64,000 nucleotides of DNA from Armigeres subalbatus (GCF_024139115.2 NC_085141.1:32441242-32505241); one strand, 5' to 3'; positions 11,500 to 22,210 are shown, counted from the first letter of the stretch. Translations and numbers: made by a program. The notes: generated by a model not told the origin, from the letters alone.

Positions 11500-12300
11500 T
11501 AGATCATCGAAAATTCAGGTTTGTGACAGCAGCGCGTACGGACGTGCTTTTTGCTCGCGCATTTTTTCTCGCTCGTTCGCTGTGTTTACGTTTTCGCTTC
11601 GTCGCGTTGGCGTTATTTTCTCCCGGACCCGTCATGGGAGATACCGCGGCCACTTCGGTCACGAATAAAACGTGAAAGCGTCCATCATAGCAGGTTGCTC
11701 CCGACGAGGGAAGTGAAAAGCTTTTCTTGAGCAACTCCTCGCTCAAGGATGGTGACGCCGGAAATCTGCTAGGTACCACGAAAAAACGGAAGAAGCAACA
11801 ACCTCTGTTCCACGATAAATCACCAGAGCGGAAGGAGAAGTGCCCGCTGATTTTCGTGAAGTACTACCACGATGAAGAACCTCACGCAAATCAAGGCCAT
11901 CAACAGCACTGTCGTCGAGTGGACAAAGTACAAGCCCGTGTATCGTGATGTCACGCAGTGCATGAACTGTCTCCGCTTCGACCATGGCACGCGGAATTGC
12001 TTCATGAACGCACGATGCACCCGGAGTGCGAGCAAATGGAAGAGGCTGACCTTAAGTGTGTCAACTGTGGGGAAAAGCATCGGGCCACCACGAAGCCCTG
12101 TCCGAAACGCGCGGAGTTCTGCGAAATCCGCATGAAAGCTTCCACAAAAAATCGCCCAGCCCGAAGCTCGTTCCCCATGCTCGACGAACGAAACTTCTCG
12201 ACAATTCCGCTTCAGCGGCGGCCGATCCCGGTCCTTCCGCCGCTGCAATCGCAAAGAAGATTTGCAGCTGATGCTGCCTCGACCCACCAGAAGAGAACCG
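11500..12300 (+). pseudogene. Jockey-clade LINE ORF1 (gag-like), frameshifted
   Basis: Plus-strand LINE ORF1 in pieces. From about 11727 the frame gives DGDAGNLLGTTKKRKKQQP, then after shifts LTQIKAINSTVVEWTKY and YRDVTQCMNCLRFDHGTRNC, a CCHC knuckle, followed in another frame by ECEQMEEADLKCVNCGEKHR, a second knuckle with its usual ATTKPCPKRAEFCEIR tail. These blocks are characteristic of Jockey-clade gag proteins of mosquitoes. At least three frameshifts are needed to join them, so it is dead. The first 230 bp may be the 5' UTR. The rest of ORF1 and most of pol are missing, as RT C-terminal sequence follows at 12308. Confidence 0.75.
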
Positions 12301-12307
12301 GCTGAGG

Positions 12308-12690
12308 ACTGCAAAATCATCCTCAATGGCACGATAGTAGAATGGGCCAACGAGGCTAACTACCTTGGCTTGACCCACGACAGCAAGGTTATTTTTCGGC
12401 AACAGGTTGACAAGACGGTAACAAAGTGTAACGTTTTTTTTTTAACTGCTGTACCCTTTGATCAACCACTGGTCGTCTTTGTCCCTGAAGAATAAATTTA
12501 CTGTCTACAAGCAAATCATCCTCCCCGTGATGGAATACGGCATGTCGGTCTGGGAGAGCTGCGCTAAAACCCATCACCTCAAACTCCAAAGAATGCAGAA
12601 CAAGTTCCTGGAGATGATCCTCAACACCCCTCCCAGGACACGAACTTCTTAGGTCCATCGTCTGGCCGGTATTTAAACACTACAAGAACG
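12308..12690 (+). pseudogene. Jockey-clade LINE ORF2: C-terminal RT/thumb remnant
   Basis: Begins KIILNGTIVEWANEANYLGL and TVTKCNVF, then after a T-run frameshift SSLSLKNKFTVYKQIILPVM, GMSVWESCAKTHHLKLQRMQ and KFLEMILNTPPRTRTS. This is the conserved C-terminal part of Jockey-clade pol just downstream of the RT. The whole endonuclease and the catalytic RT palm are deleted between ORF1 and here. Orientation and order match the ORF1 fragment, so both belong to one internally deleted copy. Confidence 0.8.
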
Positions 12691-13263
12691 CTTTGGTGAG
12701 TGTAAAAATCGGTTTAGGGTTCGTTGCTTATCTTCGGACCAAGCTGCGATTAGGGCGCTTGTTCCAATCTAGGTTATCAAATTATTATTGTAAAAATTTG
12801 TGTAGTTTAGCTATCGAATTTTAAAAATTAACCGTTGCCTCTTTTAGGCAACGTTGAAAATATAGATAAACTTTTGTGAATTAAAATTAAAACAATTAAA
12901 GTTAGAAACTAAACTAAAGATGAAGGGCCAAGAGGCTAACCACTTGAAATGCTATAAAAATAACGTGTACGACAAAAAAATGTAAAAAAAACTAAAACTA
13001 ACTTACTAAATCATCCTGGATCGAATGGTTCAAAAAAATTGAAAATCCATCGCGAAACGGCTGAGATATTAAAGTTTAATGTCTATCATATTTTCGAGAC
13101 GGTCCCCGATTTTCGCAATCGTAAAGTGTACCCCAATATAGAAAAGACAGACTATCGAGGATGGACAGGAATCGTTGTGCCGTCACTCGCCTACTGAAAA
13201 CGGATACCACCTCTGCACTTGCCACGCGTTCAAATGGAATTTCACTGGAATCTGGAGGTTACC
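12691..13263 (+). other. Probable LINE 3' UTR and AT-rich flank
   Basis: Non-coding, A-rich toward 12960-13010 (runs such as AAAAAAATGTAAAAAAAACT), consistent with the LINE 3' UTR and an eroded A tail. From about 13020 to 13263 no feature is recognised. Confidence 0.4.
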
Positions 13264-13646
13264 CACCTAAAATAAATCGCAGATTTCTGTGAAATTTCAC
13301 CGAAATCTCATCAGCAGAACTGTTCAGTATATAATTTTACAGATTTTTGGTGCAAGGTTAAAATACTTCAAACTTCCACTAAATTCACTTATGTATCATC
13401 AGATACGTATTTCGTTTTCTACTTGAAAACTTCTTCAGTGTTTTGTTATGGATGATACATAAGTGAATAAAGCGAAAGTAAATGGAAGTTTGAAGTATTT
13501 TAACCCTGTAACATTTTCCCCTAAGACCCCAGTTGAACGAAGGAGAAATAATAGAAAATCTGTGAAATAATTACCGAACAATTCTGCTGGTGATATTTCC
13601 GTGAATTTCACCGAAACTCACAAAAATCTGTAACATGATTTGGGTG
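13264..13646. mobile_element. Foldback MITE with ~150-bp arms
   Basis: Left CACCTAAAATAAATCGCAG, ATTTCACCGAAATCTCA and AAATACTTCAAACTTCCA are mirrored on the right by TGGAAGTTTGAAGTATTTTA, GGTGATATTTCCGTGAATTT and ACATGATTTGGGTG. The inner arms meet around ATGATACATAAGTGAAT and its complement. No coding. Ends are somewhat diverged and no target duplication is certain. Confidence 0.72.
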
Positions 13647-13817
13647 TGGTTCTATGGCTGAAATTCGACTTAGTCAACGAATTGCCAATATTATGTAAAG
13701 GAATGAAACGATGGTATATTTCAATTAAGTTGTGAAAAAAGATTTTAATTTCAAAGCTTCGACCCTAAATACTAATACTAAGCGAAAAATTAATCAAGGT
13801 CTCACAATTTTACCAAC

Positions 13818-14234
13818 CTGCATATCCTTGCACATCAGCGCGATCACAAACAGATTCAGAAAGAACCCGAAGAATCCGATGAAGAAGAGCGTTACTGCGG
13901 CGGCGACATACGCCCAGGATTCCATCAGCTCCGGCGCCGCAATCGGTACAGAGTTCTGCTCGTGACCACCCACCCGATGTTCGCCAAAGTCTTCGCTTGC
14001 ACTGCTAATGATAAGAGTACTGCTTGTTCCACTATCTGCACTTCCACTGCCTTCCCTCGCCCCACTGCCACTGTCGCCTTCCACAACCATTGACAGACCA
14101 GCACCGAAACCGTCGCCACCGCCATCACCAGCGTTGACAACGGTGGCCCCATTGATGGTTGTCGTCTGCTGAATCGACAGAATGAGCAAACTGCTAATGT
14201 TGGCCACATGGATGACGCTAACTTCGGTCATCAT
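13818..14234 (-). CDS. First coding exon of a class A GPCR, probably a c-opsin (pteropsin)-like receptor
   Basis: The only convincing host exon. Reading 14234 to 13818, it starts at the first of two Met codons in the context CAAAATG and encodes 139 residues. Residues 1-105 are an extracellular leader with a sequon (N12-I-S14), a Gly/Asp-rich block at 35-48 and a Ser/Gly-rich block at 54-80. Residues about 106-134 form transmembrane helix 1, in which LNLFV supplies Asn127, the family's Asn 1.50; KDMQ begins the first loop. The frame closes at CAG/GTTGGT, a splice donor in phase 0, and reading on adds only VGKIVRP before a stop, as expected for intron. The helix wording (GFFGFFLNLFVIALM-C-KD) resembles insect c-opsins as I recall them. 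The retinal-binding Lys would be in a later exon outside this evidence, so another class A receptor is possible. Confidence 0.65.
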
Positions 14235-14593
14235 TTTGTAGGCTGGCCACGGGATTCACTTGGTGGGTGTTGCACGGGCCCAGCGGAGAGGTGGGCCATT
14301 TTCCACGTACTTCTGTAACTTTTTTATCATTAAGCTACTCCAGTGCCGGGTCCGTACAGGTTGCATAGGAGCAGGCAATTAGTGTCGGCTTAGGAAAGCG
14401 CTTGGCTCTGAGTTGGTGCTATCGAGGAGAAAACAACACGGTGGAAATGTTCCGCGAGGTATGATTTACGATAGGTTTTGTGTCACTTGCAGAGTAGATG
14501 CGAAAAAGGACTTAGCGTCGTTATTAGTTGTTGCGTGGGACATCAGCACTGAACACTGACAAGTTAATTCCAAATTATCTGCACGTTCTACAT
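14235..14593 (-). other. 5' UTR part of the receptor exon, with splice acceptor
   Basis: On the minus strand a pyrimidine tract reading CTTCTTTTATTTCAG ends at 14594, a strong 3' splice site. Exon sequence from 14593 down to 14235 has stops in frame with the receptor start and is taken as 5' UTR. It includes at least one short upstream ORF (ATG in GCTGATGTCCC). An acceptor upstream of the start codon implies a further non-coding first exon and promoter at higher coordinates. Confidence 0.55.
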
Positions 14594-15187
14594 CTGAAAT
14601 AAAAGAAGAAATAGAAATCGTGTCAAATTAATAGCGTTCATATGAAATAAGTTGTTAATAAGCAACAAAATAACATGACTAACAAAAGTTTGAAAACGAT
14701 TGGAGATATAGGAAATAGTTTACTGAGTTTACTTAAAGCTTTTCTGCTGAAGTTCAGTTTTGATACTTATTAAGAAACAACGAACTCGAAAAAACAATTG
14801 AACTCATTCTGGACTGCATTCAACATGAGCAAACGCTTGTGGACAAGCAGCGCATAATTTTAGAATGATATTCGTATTAACATTAGTTATGTCATAACAT
14901 AAAGTAAGGAACTCAGATACAGTTGTCTCAAAGCATGACGATAAAGTGATCGATCATAACTAGCACAGACGCATAATTGAATGGAAATACTTCAATTTAA
15001 CCACCCGTACCAAGGCTCATCGAGTTTCATTTTGTCAATTAAATCAAGGTATATTTTGCTTTTACGAGAAATAGTTGCTTTTCAGGATGAAATCAAAATA
15101 CACCTTGATGTTATTAATTCCATTTGATAAAATGACAAAATTCAGCCAAAATACATCGAAGATAGGCAAGGGAACTTGGCTTCGGGA
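14594..15187. other. Putative intron sequence with a small foldback
   Basis: Non-coding. An imperfect inverted repeat lies at about 15029-15141: ATTTTGTCAATTAAATCAAG and GGTATATTTTG are mirrored by CAAAATACACCTTGAT and AATGACAAAAT. No gene is seen. If the splice acceptor at 14594 is real this is intron of the receptor gene. Confidence 0.5.
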
Positions 15188-16400
15188 TTTAGTTTACATC
15201 TAAACAGATAACACTGAATCAACAATTTGACGCCACAATACACGGTTCGAGGCCTGCCTGCTCCTGCCAGTACCAGCCGGATCGGAAGCGAACACCATCT
15301 TTGCAAGGTTGCTGTTCGACATTCTTGCAACATGCCCTGCCCATCTTACCCTTCCGGCTTTAGCTACCTTCTGGATACTGAGTTCGCCGTAGAGTTGGGC
15401 GAGCTCGTGGTTCATTCTTCGCCGCTACACACCGTCTTCTTGCACACCGCCAAAGAACTACATCGGGTATGTGGGACCTAAGCACCCGTCTCTCGAATAC
15501 TCCGAGTGCTTGCAAGTCCTCCTCGAGCATTGTCCATGTTTCATGTCCGTAGAGGACAATCGGTCTTATAAGCGTCTTGTACATGACACATTTGGTGCGG
15601 TGGCGAATCTTTTTCGACCGCAGTTTCTTCTGGAGCCCGTAGTAGGCCCGACTTCCACAGATGATGCGCCTTCGTATTTCACGACTAACGTTGTTGTCAG
15701 CCGTTAGCAAGGATCCGAGGTAGACGAATTCCTCGACCACCTCGAAGGTATCCCCGTCTATCGTAACACTGCTTCCCAGGCGGGCCCTGTCGCGCTCGGT
15801 TCCGCCCACAAGCATGTACTTTGTCTTCGACGCATTCACCACCAGTCCAACTTTTGTTGCTTCACGTTTCAGGCGGGTGTACAGTTCTGCCACCTTTGCA
15901 AATGTTCGGCCGACAATGTCCATGTCATCCGCGAAACAAATAAATTGACTGAATTTGCTGAAAATTGTACCTCGGCTTTCCGCATGACACCTTTCTAGTG
16001 CAATGTTGAACAACAGGCACGAAAGTCCATCACCTTGTCTTAGTCCCCGGCGCGATTCGAACCAACTGGAGTGTTCACCCGAAATCTTCACACAGTTTTG
16101 CACAACATCCACCGTTGCTTTGATCAGGCTGGTAAGCTTCCCAGGGAAGCTGTTCTGGTCCATAATTTTCCATAGCCCGTATGCCGTATACTGTCATATG
16201 CCGCCTTGAAATCAATGAACAGATGTGAGTTGGGACCCGGTATTCACGGAATTTTTGAAGGATTTGTCGTACAGTAAAGATTTGGTCCGTTTCGGCTCGC
16301 GGCACGAACCGGCAAAGGCTTCGTGCCGCGAGCCGAAACGGACCAGACCTTTACTGTACGACATATCCTTAAATGCGTTGCGTTGAGCCTGTAATAGAAC
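15188..16400 (-). pseudogene. RTE-clade LINE: reverse transcriptase and C-terminus
   Basis: Minus-strand RT. From 16163 down to 15360 one frame holds SRRGLRQGDGLSCLLFNIAL (RT motif B region), FSQFICFADDMDIVGRTF (motif C with FADD intact), NASKTKYMLVGG and VYLGSLLTADNNVSREIRRR, all typical of RTE-clade elements (JAM1-like in Aedes). The C-terminus shifts frame near 15400 and ends ELSIQKVAKAGRVRWAGHVA, then stops near 15200. Motif A is disrupted at the foldback at 16259-16371. The RT copies element RNA at the nicked target. Several frameshifts make it dead. Confidence 0.85.
16259..16371. repeat. Local inverted duplication of RT sequence (hairpin)
   Basis: About 50 bp of the RT coding sequence (minus reading RAETDQIFTVRQILQKF) is followed head-to-head by an inverted copy: CGTTTCGGCTCGCGGCACGA versus its complement around an 11-bp loop. 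Only two or three mismatches separate the arms. It is not a known part of RTE elements and looks like a strand-switch scar. Confidence 0.9.
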
Positions 16401-16930
16401 TTGCGTGTTTCTTTCACAGCTGTTCCATCTCCTCGCACTTCGCTTCTTCCAGGCGACGTGTCTTCTCCTGAAAAGCCGGGTTTGCTGTCTCCGCTTCCGT
16501 CTTTAACGTTCCACGTTCTGCCGGGTACCTTGCTGCAGCGCGACCGCCCGCGCTGCGTCCTTTTCCTCCAGAATCTGCCGGCACTCTTCGTCGAACCAAT
16601 CGTTCCGTCGGCTTCGTCTCATATACCCGACGTTGTTCTCCACTGCGTCGTTAATGGCTGCTTTGACTGTATTGCAACAGTCCTCAAGAGGGGCCCCATC
16701 GAGCTCACCCTCTTCCGACTACGCTGTCTCGAGATGCTGGGCGTATGTAGTGGCGACATCAGATTGTTCCAGTCGCTCTAGGTCGTACCGCCGCGGTCGT
16801 CGGTATCGAACATTGTTGATGACGGATAGTTTTGGGCGCAGTTTAACCATCACCAGATAGTGGTTAGAGTCAATGTTAGTGCCACGATATGTCCTGACAT
16901 CGATAATATCAGAGATGTGCCGTCCATCAA
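16401..16930 (-). pseudogene. RTE-clade LINE: linker between endonuclease and RT
   Basis: The minus strand encodes the Lys/Arg/Glu-rich linker: a segment with ADSGGKGRSAGGRAAARY and then FQEKTRRLEEAKCEEMEQL in 16599-16414, and further frames to 16930. Similar linkers (DECRQ-LEEK... and EEKT-RLE) occur in intact RTE polyproteins. It connects the endonuclease upstream and the RT downstream on this strand, with frameshifts. Confidence 0.7.
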
Positions 16931-17627
16931 TCAGAACGTGGTCGATTTGTGATTCTGTCTGCAGTGGTGATCTCCAGGTGTACCGTTACGGGAGGCTGTG
17001 TTGAAAGTAGGTGCGCAAATGGCCATATTGGAGGCGGCGAAACCAATTAGTCGTAGGCCGTTTTCGTTCGTCAGCCGGTGAGCGCTGAACTTCCCAATAG
17101 TTGGTCTAAAATCCTTCTTTTTGCCAACCTGAGCGTTCAAATCTCCTATGATGATTTTGACGTCGTGGCTTGGGCAGCTGTCGTACTCACGTTCCAGCTG
17201 CGCGTAGAATGCGTCCTTATCATCATCAGTGCTTCCGGAGTGTGGGCTATGGACGTTGATTATGCTGAAGTTGAAGAACCGGCCTTTGATCCTCAACCTG
17301 CACATTCTTTCATTGGTCGGCCACCACCCGATCACGCGCCTTTGCATATCGCCCATCACTATGAAAGCGTGTGTTGCCGCAGCTCTGGTAGATGGTATGA
17401 TTACCTCTAAACGTTCGCACCATTGATCCCTTCCAACAAACCTCCTGCAGTGCTACGATGCCGAATCCACGGTCCTTGATCACATCGGCGAGTATGCGTG
17501 TGCTCCCTATGAAGATAAGAGATTTGCAGTTCCACGAACCGAGGTTTCCAATCGCTAATCCCTTTTCGTCACAGTGGTCTTCGCCTATGGTTCCGGTCCG
17601 TACTCTCTTGTTGATTATTCGTTGCTT
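16931..17627 (-). pseudogene. RTE-clade LINE: APE endonuclease
   Basis: From about 17590 down: RILADVIKDRGFGIVALQEV, the N-terminal endonuclease block with catalytic Glu in QEV, then WKGSMVRTFRGN, then from 17359 FNFSIINVHSPHSGSTDDDK and VKIIIGDLNAQVGKK, the GDLNA block with catalytic Asp and Asn. The family's final SDH block falls near 16880 (codons reading SNHY), so it is altered. The frame is broken near 17390 and 16950. It belongs to the same minus-strand LINE as the RT at 15188-16400. Confidence 0.82.
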
Positions 17628-17968
17628 ATGTTTTTTTAAAGGCTGGCTTATGTTTGGGGGCCTCCTTAGCCGTGCGGTAAGATGCGCGGCTACAAAGCAA
17701 GACCATGCTGAGGGTGGCTGGGTTCGATTCCCGGTGCCGGTCTAGACAATTTTCGGATTAGAAATTGTCTCGACTTCTCTGGGCATAAAGTATCATCGTG
17801 TTAGCCTCATGATATACGAATGCAGAAATGGTAACTTGGCTTAGAAACCTCGCAATTAATAACTGTGGAACTGCTTAATGAACACTAAGCTGCGAGGCGG
17901 CAATGTCCCAGAGGGGGATGTAATGCCAACGAAGAAGAAGAAGAAGATGTTTTTTTAAAGGCTGGCTT
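17628..17968 (+). mobile_element. Feilai SINE (plus) with 22-bp target duplication
   Basis: Aedes tRNA-derived SINE: starts GGGGGCCTCCTTAGCCGTGC, with B box GGGTTCGATTCCCGG, body TGTCTCGACTTC, CATGATATACGAATGC, GCTGCGAGGCGGC, and an (AAG)n 3' tail ending near 17946. Exact 22-bp direct repeats flank it (17628-17649 and 17947-17968, containing TTTTTTTAAAGGCTGGCTT), so it inserted into the minus-strand RTE element. Transcription would be by RNA polymerase III from the internal A and B boxes. Confidence 0.92.
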
Positions 17969-18345
17969 GCAGGACCTGACACCAAACCCCCTAAATTTCC
18001 GGAGAACCATTCCTCCTTATTCCCGGTGGACCATGGTGCACAGTTTCACTTAGAGTCTCTCGCTGGCACTCGGACGATGATCAGCCGCCCCTAACATGGA
18101 GAACAGACGCTGTTGAGAGCCGCTCCTAACATAAAGTATAGACGCTCAGTAAGATTTGCACCTCCGGAGAGGAACAAATTCCCCCTTCCATGTCAGCATA
18201 GACCGATCTTCCCTAAAGTTGCTCGTATCCCGGCCAGCACCACGAGGAGGTGGGGATAGGGGTCTCTGGGTAAGAGGCTAAGGACCTTGAGATGGGGTCT
18301 ATTTTATTTCTTAAGGTACGCGAAGTACCAATGGTACGCTTTACC
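17969..18345 (-). mobile_element. RTE-clade LINE 5' UTR region
   Basis: Continues the RTE element beyond the Feilai insertion (the pre-insertion sequence is joined by the target duplication). It is GC-rich relative to its flanks and ends in GGTACGCTTTACCCATCT, after which AT-rich non-LINE sequence begins. No ORF matches a known gag, as expected for RTE elements. The exact 5' end is uncertain. Confidence 0.55.
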
Positions 18346-18419
18346 CATCTAAAAAAAATCATCCAGATTTTCAATTGTCATAAATTTCAACCTTCTAACT
18401 TAAAATGTAATTATTGAAC

Positions 18420-18690
18420 CTAAGGCTTAAGAGTGCCAATCCGAAGATGGCGAGTACGATTCTCGGGCAAATCTAGGATGTTTCCGGGTTGGAAACATTC
18501 TTGACTCCCTGGGCATAGTGTATCGGGCACACAAAACACATATTTATGCAATGGCGGGAATAGGAAGCTTTCAATTAATAACTGGAGAAATTCTAATAGA
18601 ATACGTTGAAAGTTGAAAAGCAGGCCAAGTTCCATTTGGGACGTAGAGCCAAAGAAGAAAAGGAAGAAGAATAAGAAGAATAAGAAGAAG
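18420..18690 (+). mobile_element. Diverged tRNA-derived SINE (Feilai-like)
   Basis: The tRNA-like start has a weakened B box (GTACGATTCTCGGG), then body blocks TTGACTCCCTGGGCATAG and TTCAATTAATAACTGG parallel to Feilai, and a (GAA)n-type tail from about 18650 to 18690. It is more diverged than the three Feilai copies and may be a sister family. Confidence 0.7.
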
Positions 18691-18774
18691 AGATGTAAAG
18701 GAAGATGACCGGATGAGGAAAAAAAATAAGAAGAAGGATCAAAGCATGGCGAATGGCGATCTTGAAGAGTTCCG

Positions 18775-20180
18775 AATACGTTGGATTTGAATTGGGATTT
18801 CGATTGAATTTTGATTGGATTTGCATTAGATTTGGATTGAATTCAGATTGATTTGGATTGGATCAAGGATAGATCTTAATGAGTATTTATTTGGATTTGG
18901 CTAGATGTGGATTGGTTTTGATTCGGACTGGATTGGATTCTGATAAAATTGAATTTGAATTGGATATGAATTGGATTTGAATTTTGAATAAACTTTTCAA
19001 TTGGATGAATATTAGATTTAAATGAGTTGATGAGATTTGGGTGAAATTTGGATAGGATTTGAATTTGATTTGGATTGGATTTGAATTAATTTTGGATTGG
19101 ATTGGAATGAATTTTCATAGGATCTGGATTTGAATTGGGATTTGAGTTGAATTTGCATTGGATTATGATTAGATTCAGGTTAAATTTGGATTGAATGAAG
19201 ATTAGATTTGAGTGGGTAATTGAATAGGCTAGATTTTTGTTGGATTGGATTTGGATTCAAAGTTGATTGGATTTGGATTAGAATTGGATTTGCAATGAAT
19301 TCTGATTAAATTCAGACTGGATACAAATCAAATTAAATTTGAATGAATATTCCAGTGGATTGGATTTGAATTCTACTTGAATTTGGATTGGATTTTGGAC
19401 TAAATTTGGATAAAATTAGGATTGGTTTTGAATTGGATTTATATTGAGATTGAGATTGAGACTTGAATGAGTTGTTATTTGGATTTGGCTATATTTGGAT
19501 TGAATTGGATTTGGATTCAGATTAAATTTGGATTGGAATAAAGATTAGATTTGAACGAGTAATTAAATTTGGATTGCATTGGATTTGGATAGGACTTGAA
19601 GTGGATTTTCAATGGTTTCAGATTAAATTTGCATTGGATTTGCAATATATTCAGAATAAAATTGGATTGGATTTTAATTATATTGGATGAGTACTTCATT
19701 GGCTATGGCTGGGTTTTGTTCACTTCATTAGATTTGGCGAGATGTTGATTGGATTTGAATTGTACTTGGAATTGGATTGGGCTTGATTTGAACTTTCCAT
19801 TGAATTTGGATTGAATTTGAATTGGATTTGGATTAAATTGGGATGAGATTTCGATTGGACTTGTTTTGCATAGGATTTGGATTGGCTTCGGACTGGAATT
19901 GGATTGAATTTGGATTGGATTTGATTTGGATGTGGATGCAGATTAGATTTGGATTGAATAAAGATTAGATTTGAATGAGTAGCTGGATTTGGCTGTATTG
20001 GGATTGGATTGGATATAGATGTGAATGAGCATTTAATTTAATTTGGCTTGGATTTGGATGAAGTTCATTTGGATTGGGTTTGGAATTGGATTGGAATTGG
20101 TTTTGGACTTGATTCGGGCTGGGTGTTTGATTTAAGTTGGATTTAAATTGCATTAATATTAAATTTGATTAAAATTGAAT
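18775..20180. repeat. Minisatellite of GGATTTGGATT-type units
   Basis: About 1.4 kb of degenerate short repeats built from TTGGATTTGGATTGGA and variants (units of 6 and 11-12 bp) with strong strand asymmetry: plus is T/G/A-rich and almost lacks C. Minus frames across it read as Asn-Pro-Ser-Gln repeats, by-products of the repeat. Degenerate units suggest an old array. Confidence 0.9.
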
Positions 20181-20512
20181 TTGGTGATCTGATGCTTATT
20201 CGGCTTAATTGTGTTACGTTCATTACATTTCTTTAGAGTAGAGGAAGAGAAGAATATAGTAGATAAGATCAGGTCTATGAAGTGTCGAAAAACATATTCA
20301 CTTCACTACATTGTGTTATTGGCATTCAGCTATTATCCAATTAGCACCACACGCGTTTAAAATATTTTAGCGATTTTTAACACGTACTGAGCACTTTTGC
20401 GAGCAGCACCCGCGCTTTTTTGTAGTTTCATTGGGCATTTTTATTTATTAACTTTGATCGGTCCATCCTTTTCCGTTGCGAAGTTTATTTATTTGAAAAA
20501 CAGCCAGTTTAT
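20181..20512. other. Non-coding stretch
   Basis: AT-rich sequence between minisatellite and SINE. No gene or repeat recognised. Confidence 0.5.
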
Positions 20513-20775
20513 CTACATCCCCCACTGGGAAATTGCCGCCTCGCAGCTTAGAGTTCATTGAGCACTTCCACAGTTATTAACTGCGAGGTTTCCAAGCCAA
20601 GCTACCATTTCTGCATTCGTATATCATGAGGCTTACACGATGATCCTTAGATCCCCAGGAAAATCGAAACAATTTCCAATCCGAAAGTTGCCAAGACCGG
20701 AACCGGGAATCGAACACAGCTACCCTCAGCATGGTCTTGCTTTGTAGCCGTGTGTCTTACTAAATTATGCCCGGT
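20513..20775 (-). mobile_element. Feilai SINE (minus), 3'-eroded
   Basis: Reverse complement of the copies at 17650 and 53725: GCCGCCTCGCAGCTTAGAG, CATGAGGCTTACACGATG, GGAACCGGGAATCGAACAC (B box complement) and CATGGTCTTGCTTTGTAGCC. The AAG tail is missing and point changes are more numerous, so it is older. Confidence 0.88.
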
Positions 20776-21450
20776 AAGGATAGTCAAATGTGTGGCTTCG
20801 TGCCATCGGAATACGATCAGCCGTATACGTTAGGTAATTGTCAGGGACAAAATAGTTACTAACGTGTCGTCCGTTGAGCTTTTGAAACAGAAATTGACAT
20901 AACTAATCCGCATGATACTCGAGCTTAGTTTATTCAAAGATTGTGTACGGGTTGAATTGACGATTTATCCTAAAATTCGATTATTTGAGAGTTTTTAAAG
21001 AAATTGTATCCTGGTGGGGCGAAACGGGCACGTTCTGGTGTGGGTAATATGGACCATATGAAGTACGTACATTATTTTCACCGAAATTTTATTTTGAAAT
21101 GTTTGTATTACTTACTTCAAAAAACGCCAAGCATTCATTAGGAAATTTGAATTTCCGAGTTTTGTTTAAACCAATGTAATTTTTAATTGATTTTTATTAA
21201 TGTTACATGCTTTTTTAGTAAAATCATTAGTCAGTCATGTCAATTTATCCTCAACATTTTTATTTCAAGAAGCACGTTTTACAGATGCTAACACACTTAT
21301 TTGCGTAATCGACGTCCAGATTTTTTTTTTGCTGACTGCTAACTATTCAAAACTATCAAATTGCAGTGCTTTCGGCTAATTGAGAAAACAGAAAACTTTA
21401 CTTGTAGAGACTCAGATTTTGTTACCTACTTCGAAGAAATAAGCAAAGAG
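20776..21450. other. Non-coding stretch
   Basis: AT-rich, no coding signal. GTGGGGCGAAACGGGCACG near 21015 resembles the GTGGGG-type ends of pogo-group elements but no partner end was found. Confidence 0.4.
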
Positions 21451-21670
21451 TAAGGGAATGGTTCGCCACTTCATCTCATAGCTCCTATTTCCATCTCATC
21501 AAAAACAAAGCAATGGAAAGGAATTTGGTTTGTTTATTATTTTTGTGATTTTTTCAGCAGTGAGCACGCATGTTGACAAAAAGAAGCGACGAATTTGGTG
21601 CCGTATTTCTTTGTTTAGCGATGAGATGGATATATGTACAGTAAGATGGAGATCGGAACAGTTCCCCTAA
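21451..21670. mobile_element. MITE, family copy 1 (partner at 27225)
   Basis: Ends AAGGGAATGGTTCG and CGGAACAGTTCCCCT form imperfect inverted repeats, with CATCTCAT motifs in both arms. The interior AAAAACAAAGCAATGGAAAGG and AAAAAGAAGCGACGAATTTGG recurs in the same orientation at 27225-27432. No coding. Confidence 0.65.
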
Positions 21671-22210
21671 GTGATAACTATAATTTTGCAAGATTCAAAA
21701 GAAAGAAAATAACTTATGTCTTTTAAATATATACACAACCAGCGGCACCTCGAGGGGTTTTAATACTATTCCGATTTTCAATTTCACTTTTTTCATTGAA
21801 AGCAAAAGCACAACATACCTAGTTGTATTATCGACAAGAAAATACTATATACAGTGAAGGATTTTTGGAATAGTATTTATTAACTCGTTTGGCCTGTCTT
21901 TCTATCTTTTTTTTATTAGCTTGTTTTCCTGGTCTGTGTAAATCATGATTTCATGTTTATAATGATAAATATTTCTTATGAGTAGACTAAAAAAGACTCA
22001 TATATAATTTGATTTTTGGTATTTTTGTAAAGTTTAGAAAAAAAATATGAAACATCGTCATTAGAAATACTATCGTCATTAGAAAAACTATCGGCTATCA
22101 CCCATATTTTTCATTTAATTCTTTGCTGAACGATTTGTAAAAATTATTGCTGTACAATAATACCCCAATATTACAACGTTTTCCTTGTGAAAATGACGTG
22201 ATTCCTTAGG
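21671..22210. other. Non-coding stretch
   Basis: AT-rich, nothing recognised. It ends at GTGTCCAT, the target of the next element. Confidence 0.5.

Noticed and set aside
11820..12402. Minus frames of 113-176 codons
   Set aside because: Antisense shadows of the Jockey-clade ORF1, whose zinc knuckles are on the plus strand.
15471..17426. Several plus-strand frames of 60-126 codons
   Set aside because: They are antisense to the minus-strand RTE endonuclease, linker and RT, which carry the recognisable motifs.
21015..21034. GTGGGGCGAAACGGGCACG as a pogo-type element end
   Set aside because: No matching inverted end with TA duplication was found within several kb.
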